Below, piece after piece: positions 61,467-64,000 of a stretch of DNA of 64,000 nucleotides. A program made the translations under genes and the position numbers. The notes under the pieces were generated by a model. That model was given only the letters and a program-made list of their open reading frames with translations. It did not search any database and was not told the origin of the DNA. Position 1 is the stretch's first letter. Each line of letters starts with the position of its first letter. Source of the stretch: an uncultured bacterium. Its GTDB lineage: Bacteria; Cyanobacteriota; Vampirovibrionia; Gastranaerophilales; Gastranaerophilaceae. The stretch covers positions 49,094-113,093 of the forward strand of contig CAMTMK010000002.1 in the NCBI GenBank assembly GCA_947073645.1, given 5' to 3'.

Positions 61467-62166
61467 ATGAAAATACATGAATCATTTTTAAATACCTTCG
61501 GGGGGGGGGGCTTCTAGCTTAGTTCCTGCGTTTACCCTTGCTGAGGTACTTGTTACTCTCGGTATTATTGGTGTAATATCTGCAATGACGCTGCCAACAC
61601 TTGTGAAAAGTCATCAACGGCAAGTGTACGTAACGCAATTGCGTAAAGTTGTTAGTCTGCTTTCACAGGGAGCAGAAAAAGCAATTCAAGATAATAATGC
61701 AATTTCTCTTTCTGAGACAAGGTATAATAAATTTAGTTCTAATGGCAGTAAGATGTTCTTGTATGATAATTTCAAGGTTATACGTGATTGTAATACTTCC
61801 ACTACACCTTGTTTTGCTTCAGAATATAAAACTTTAGGCGGTTCAGACTTCACTCTAAAAACTCCAGAAATAGCAGTTGTTCTTGCTGATGGAACTGCAT
61901 TAAGTGTATATAATAATGAACTGTCACGTGATAGTGCTGGCTGGCATGGATATATGAGATTGCAGGTAGATATTAATGGAGCAAAAGGGCCTAATGTTGT
62001 AGGTAGAGATTTATTTAAGATGGAAATTTTTAGTAATGGTCATGTTGGAGATGGGTATACAACACAGCAATCATTCTTTTGCGGGATGGAAAGTAGTGAT
62101 TATACCGGATATGGCACAGGTTGTTTAGCAAAAATCATAGAAGACGGCTGGAAAATGGACTATTAG
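61467..62166 (+). pseudogene. Type IV prepilin-like gene 3, out of frame at a poly-G tract (OFF; probably phase-variable)
   Basis: GAAAGGAG precedes ATG 61467, which reads MKIHESFLNTFGGGGF then TAG at 61515. The tract 61500-61510 has 11 Gs. Removing one G (10 Gs) gives GASSLVPA followed directly by FTLAEVLVTLGIIGVISAMT and an open frame to 62166. The mature part has one helix and a C-terminal domain with Cys in CFASEYK, FFCGMES and GCLAKI, ending IIEDGWKMDY, related to the ending of the other two prepilins. The gene is intact apart from the tract. Its stop overlaps the convergent GntR-type gene by 4 nt. I interpret it as a switchable gene in the OFF state. Confidence 0.85.
61500..61510 (+). 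repeat. Poly-G tract (11 G), prepilin 3
   Basis: Homopolymer after ACCTTC in codons 12-15. Eleven Gs lead to TAG at 61515; ten would open the pilin frame. Confidence 0.95.
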
Positions 62167-63290
62167 TTTCCTTTATAAACCTCAGCATATTTGGGGTTTA
62201 CCGCAAGCCATTTGAACGCTTGTTCATCGGTTTCAGGAATATCTATTACAAATGTTCCGCCGTAACGTCCGCGTGAAAATGCTAGATAACCCTCTTTTGC
62301 AAGGTTGTGGAATGCTTTTCTGATTGTGTTCGGGCTTAAATCAAGCTGTTTTGAAAGCTCGGTGATTGACGGAAGCTTTTGTCCGATTTCGTAATTTTCG
62401 GCAATCATTTTTTTGATGTGATTTTGAGTTCTTTCATAGTAATAGAAAGCTGTTTCAGGTGCAGGGGCAAAAATTGAAGTTTCAGGACGCTCTAAAATAT
62501 TTGATTCATAAGGCATTCTTAAAACTGTTGTTCCGTATCTTCCGCGGCGAGCAAGGAGTGTGCCTTCATCGATAAGAATTTTAAGCGCATCATGTATTGT
62601 TTTTATGCTCACTGATAATTCTTTTGAAAGCTCAGCATGTGCAGGTATTTTATCACCTGTTTTTAGGTTTTCTGTAATATATTTTTTTAAATCGTTTTCA
62701 ACTTTTTTTACAAGTGTGCTGTCTTCAATTTCGTCGACCGTAAAGTCTGTTGAAAGTATTTTCCAGCCATTTTCGTTTGAATTTTTAAATTTATGTTCAA
62801 GAATATTGGCAGTTCCAAGATATTCAAGTGCAAGTCTGGTTGTATTTGCAGAACAACCTATTGATTTTGAGATAATTCTTGAAGAGGGAAGGGCTGTGCC
62901 GATTTGCAGATTGTTGTCAATGATATATTTTTTTATTGCACTGATTGCAATTTCACGTTTTGAGGTAAGTTTTCTGAAACTTCCGCTGTTTTGGTCTTTT
63001 ACAATTGTGCCTATACATTGTTTAGATTCTACAAAGCCTAAATCTTCAATATACCTCAGAGCGTTTTGAATTGTTCCGATGCTTACACCCAAAAGGTATG
63101 CTAAATCAGGTTTTGTCGGAAGTAAAGTGTTTGGCTTTACGGCTTTGTTAGTTTTTATTACGTTTGTAAGCCATTTGCCGATTGTAACCGCTTTGGATTC
63201 AGTTATGTTTTTCAAATCAGGCAGTGAAGAATTGATGTCACTAATCTTGATTTGTTCTAAACTTGATTTTTGCGGAAGAATATATTTCAT
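62163..63290 (-). CDS. Transcription regulator with four tandem GntR-type winged helices
   Basis: This 375-aa protein is started at ATG 63290, with GAGG 7 nt upstream; the ATG at 63296 abuts that site. Four GntR-like wHTH units are visible: ~36-98 (LLPTKPDLAYLLGVSIGTIQ), ~112-179 (ALPSSRIISKSIGCSANTTR), ~191-257 (KIPAHAELSKELSVSIKTIH, wing RRGRYGTTV) and ~282-349 (KLPSITELSKQLDLSPNTIR, wing SRGRYGGTFV). Each follows the pattern of a helix, (L/I)P, a recognition helix and a Gly-rich wing. No FCD, UTRA or aminotransferase effector domain is present. It is placed between prepilin 3 and panC. Targets are unknown. Confidence 0.88.
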   Translation of the reverse strand: MKYILPQKSSLEQIKISDINSSLPDLKNITESKAVTIGKWLTNVIKTNKAVKPNTLLPTKPDLAYLLGVSIGTIQNALRYIEDLGFVESKQCIGTIVKDQNSGSFRKLTSKREIAISAIKKYIIDNNLQIGTALPSSRIISKSIGCSANTTRLALEYLGTANILEHKFKNSNENGWKILSTDFTVDEIEDSTLVKKVENDLKKYITENLKTGDKIPAHAELSKELSVSIKTIHDALKILIDEGTLLARRGRYGTTVLRMPYESNILERPETSIFAPAPETAFYYYERTQNHIKKMIAENYEIGQKLPSITELSKQLDLSPNTIRKAFHNLAKEGYLAFSRGRYGGTFVIDIPETDEQAFKWLAVNPKYAEVYKGN

Positions 63291-63375
63291 ACACATACCT
63301 CACTAATAATACACTATTTATAAAAAAACAGCAAATAAATTTTTGCTGGTATGTAAAGACAAATTTACAATCTTG

Positions 63376-63384
63376 TGATATAAT
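63376..63384 (+). promoter_or_regulatory. Extended -10 promoter of panC
   Basis: TGATATAAT with no good -35. The panC ATG is 20 nt downstream with GAAAGAGGG as Shine-Dalgarno. Confidence 0.5.
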
Positions 63385-63404
63385 TTCTCAAGAAAGAGGG
63401 AATT

Positions 63405-64000
63405 ATGCTTATTCATACAATAGCTGAAGTTAGAGAAAAGATTAGAGAGTGGAAAAAAGCAGGATTGACTGTCGGACTTGTTCCTACAATGGGTGCGTTG
63501 CATGAAGGTCACAAAAGTTTGATAGATAAATCGGTTGCAAAATGTGACAAAACTGTTGTTTCTGTTTTTGTTAATCCAATCCAATTTTGCCCAGGAGAAG
63601 ATTTGGATAAATACCCGAGAACTCTGGAAGCAGATGAAAAACTTTGTTTAAATGCCGGTGTTGATATTGTTTTTGCGCCGTCGCCAAAAGAAATGTATGG
63701 AGAAGGGCATATTATGTCGAATGATTTTTTGACTTATGTAATACCCCCATATTTTTATGTTGATAAACTTTGCGGAAAATCTCGTATGGGTCATTTTGAC
63801 GGGGTTTGTACCGTTGTAAATAAACTATTTAATATTGTCCAGCCTGATTTTGCGTTTTTTGGAGAAAAGGACAGGCAGCAATTGATAGTTCTCAAAAAAA
63901 TGGTTAAGGATTTGAATTTTGATATTGAAATTATCGGCTGCCCCATCGTGCGTGAAGACGATAATCTTGCCCTTTCGAGCAGAAATACTTATCTTGATGG
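63405..64000 (+). CDS. panC: Pantothenate synthetase, 3' truncated by window edge
   Basis: 198 codons are visible from ATG 63405. The enzyme joins pantoate and beta-alanine with ATP. VGLVPTMGALHEGHKSLI is the nucleotide-binding HIGH-like motif. VVSVFVNPIQFCPGEDLDKY is the pantoate site. FFGEKDRQQLIVLKKMV and REDDNLALSSRNTYLDG are conserved family segments. No stop is reached, and the C-terminal ~80 residues lie outside. It supplies pantothenate to the coaBC branch at 18762. Confidence 0.95.
   Translation, partial: MLIHTIAEVREKIREWKKAGLTVGLVPTMGALHEGHKSLIDKSVAKCDKTVVSVFVNPIQFCPGEDLDKYPRTLEADEKLCLNAGVDIVFAPSPKEMYGEGHIMSNDFLTYVIPPYFYVDKLCGKSRMGHFDGVCTVVNKLFNIVQPDFAFFGEKDRQQLIVLKKMVKDLNFDIEIIGCPIVREDDNLALSSRNTYLD

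Noticed and set aside
61585..62166. ATG 61585 as the true start of prepilin 3
   Set aside because: It lies inside the conserved N-terminal helix, after FTLAEVLVTLG. A pilin starting there would lack the processing site.

Overview
The window looks like a chromosomal segment of a low-GC, diderm, anaerobic bacterium. The best fit is the non-photosynthetic gut cyanobacterial lineage (Gastranaerophilales / Vampirovibrionia, 'Melainabacteria'). This is inferred from gene content, not from a marker-gene tree. Supporting features are an omega-like RNA polymerase subunit resembling the cyanobacterial form, a VKOR-DsbA fusion, a DUF2993 protein, MlaA and MlaD envelope proteins, a HydE maturase pointing to [FeFe] hydrogenase, the pilin signature FTLAEVLITLG, and several large proteins I cannot place in any family. 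No phage, transposase, CRISPR array or rRNA is visible. There is one tRNA.

Layout. 0-4.3 kb: two tandem exported coiled-coil paralogues, a LipM-like octanoyltransferase, and a 503-aa protein with an annexin-like repeat. 4.3-8.7 kb (minus): ispD, thiL, a GAF-GGDEF-HD-GYP protein and a ROK sugar kinase. 8.8-15.3 kb: a secreted GH13-like protein facing a 1658-aa repetitive coiled-coil protein. 15.4-21.7 kb: trxA, a DEDDh exonuclease, an OPA-type transporter, gmk, coaBC, a Nif3-like protein, tRNA-Gln and hydE. 21.7-25.5 kb: an SGNH hydrolase, an MlaA domain fused to an alpha/beta hydrolase, and a small divergent regulator pair. 25.6-32.5 kb: an envelope block with three TonB-C-like proteins, prepilin 1, two tiny membrane proteins, a FHA-like membrane protein, a VWA protein, a LuxR-type HTH protein and an exported protein. 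32.6-40.3 kb: plsY, two lineage-type membrane proteins, purine nucleoside phosphorylase, an rpoZ-like gene, mlaD, upp, an asparaginase and an MshEN-like protein. 40.4-46.9 kb: VKOR-DsbA, queH, two TPR proteins, DAHP synthase, prepilin 2 and ychF. 46.9-54.4 kb: a very large GH13-like protein, ahcY, a GT2 glycosyltransferase and a TerC/DUF475 protein. 54.4-61.4 kb: the translation operon prfA-ylxR-infB-rbfA-truB running into DUF2993, GerMN and HicB-like genes. 61.4-64 kb: prepilin 3, a regulator with four GntR-type domains, and the start of panC.

The most striking signal is that the only three G-homopolymers of 10-11 bases that I noticed all lie at the same place: in the leader codons of three unlinked prepilin-like genes, just before the FTLAE processing site. 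In this sequence prepilin 1 is in frame (ON). Prepilins 2 and 3 are each one base out of frame and stop within a few codons of the tract (OFF). This is the architecture of phase-variable contingency loci, and it places the variable glycine run in a leader that is cut off the mature pilin. A homopolymer sequencing error cannot be excluded from the sequence alone.

Other notable points are many genes whose -10 box lies only 6-7 nt before the start codon (likely leaderless mRNAs), the MlaA-hydrolase fusion, the four-domain GntR protein, and an unrecognised FHA/VWA/TonB-like membrane gene cluster. Convergent genes are often packed so tightly that they overlap.
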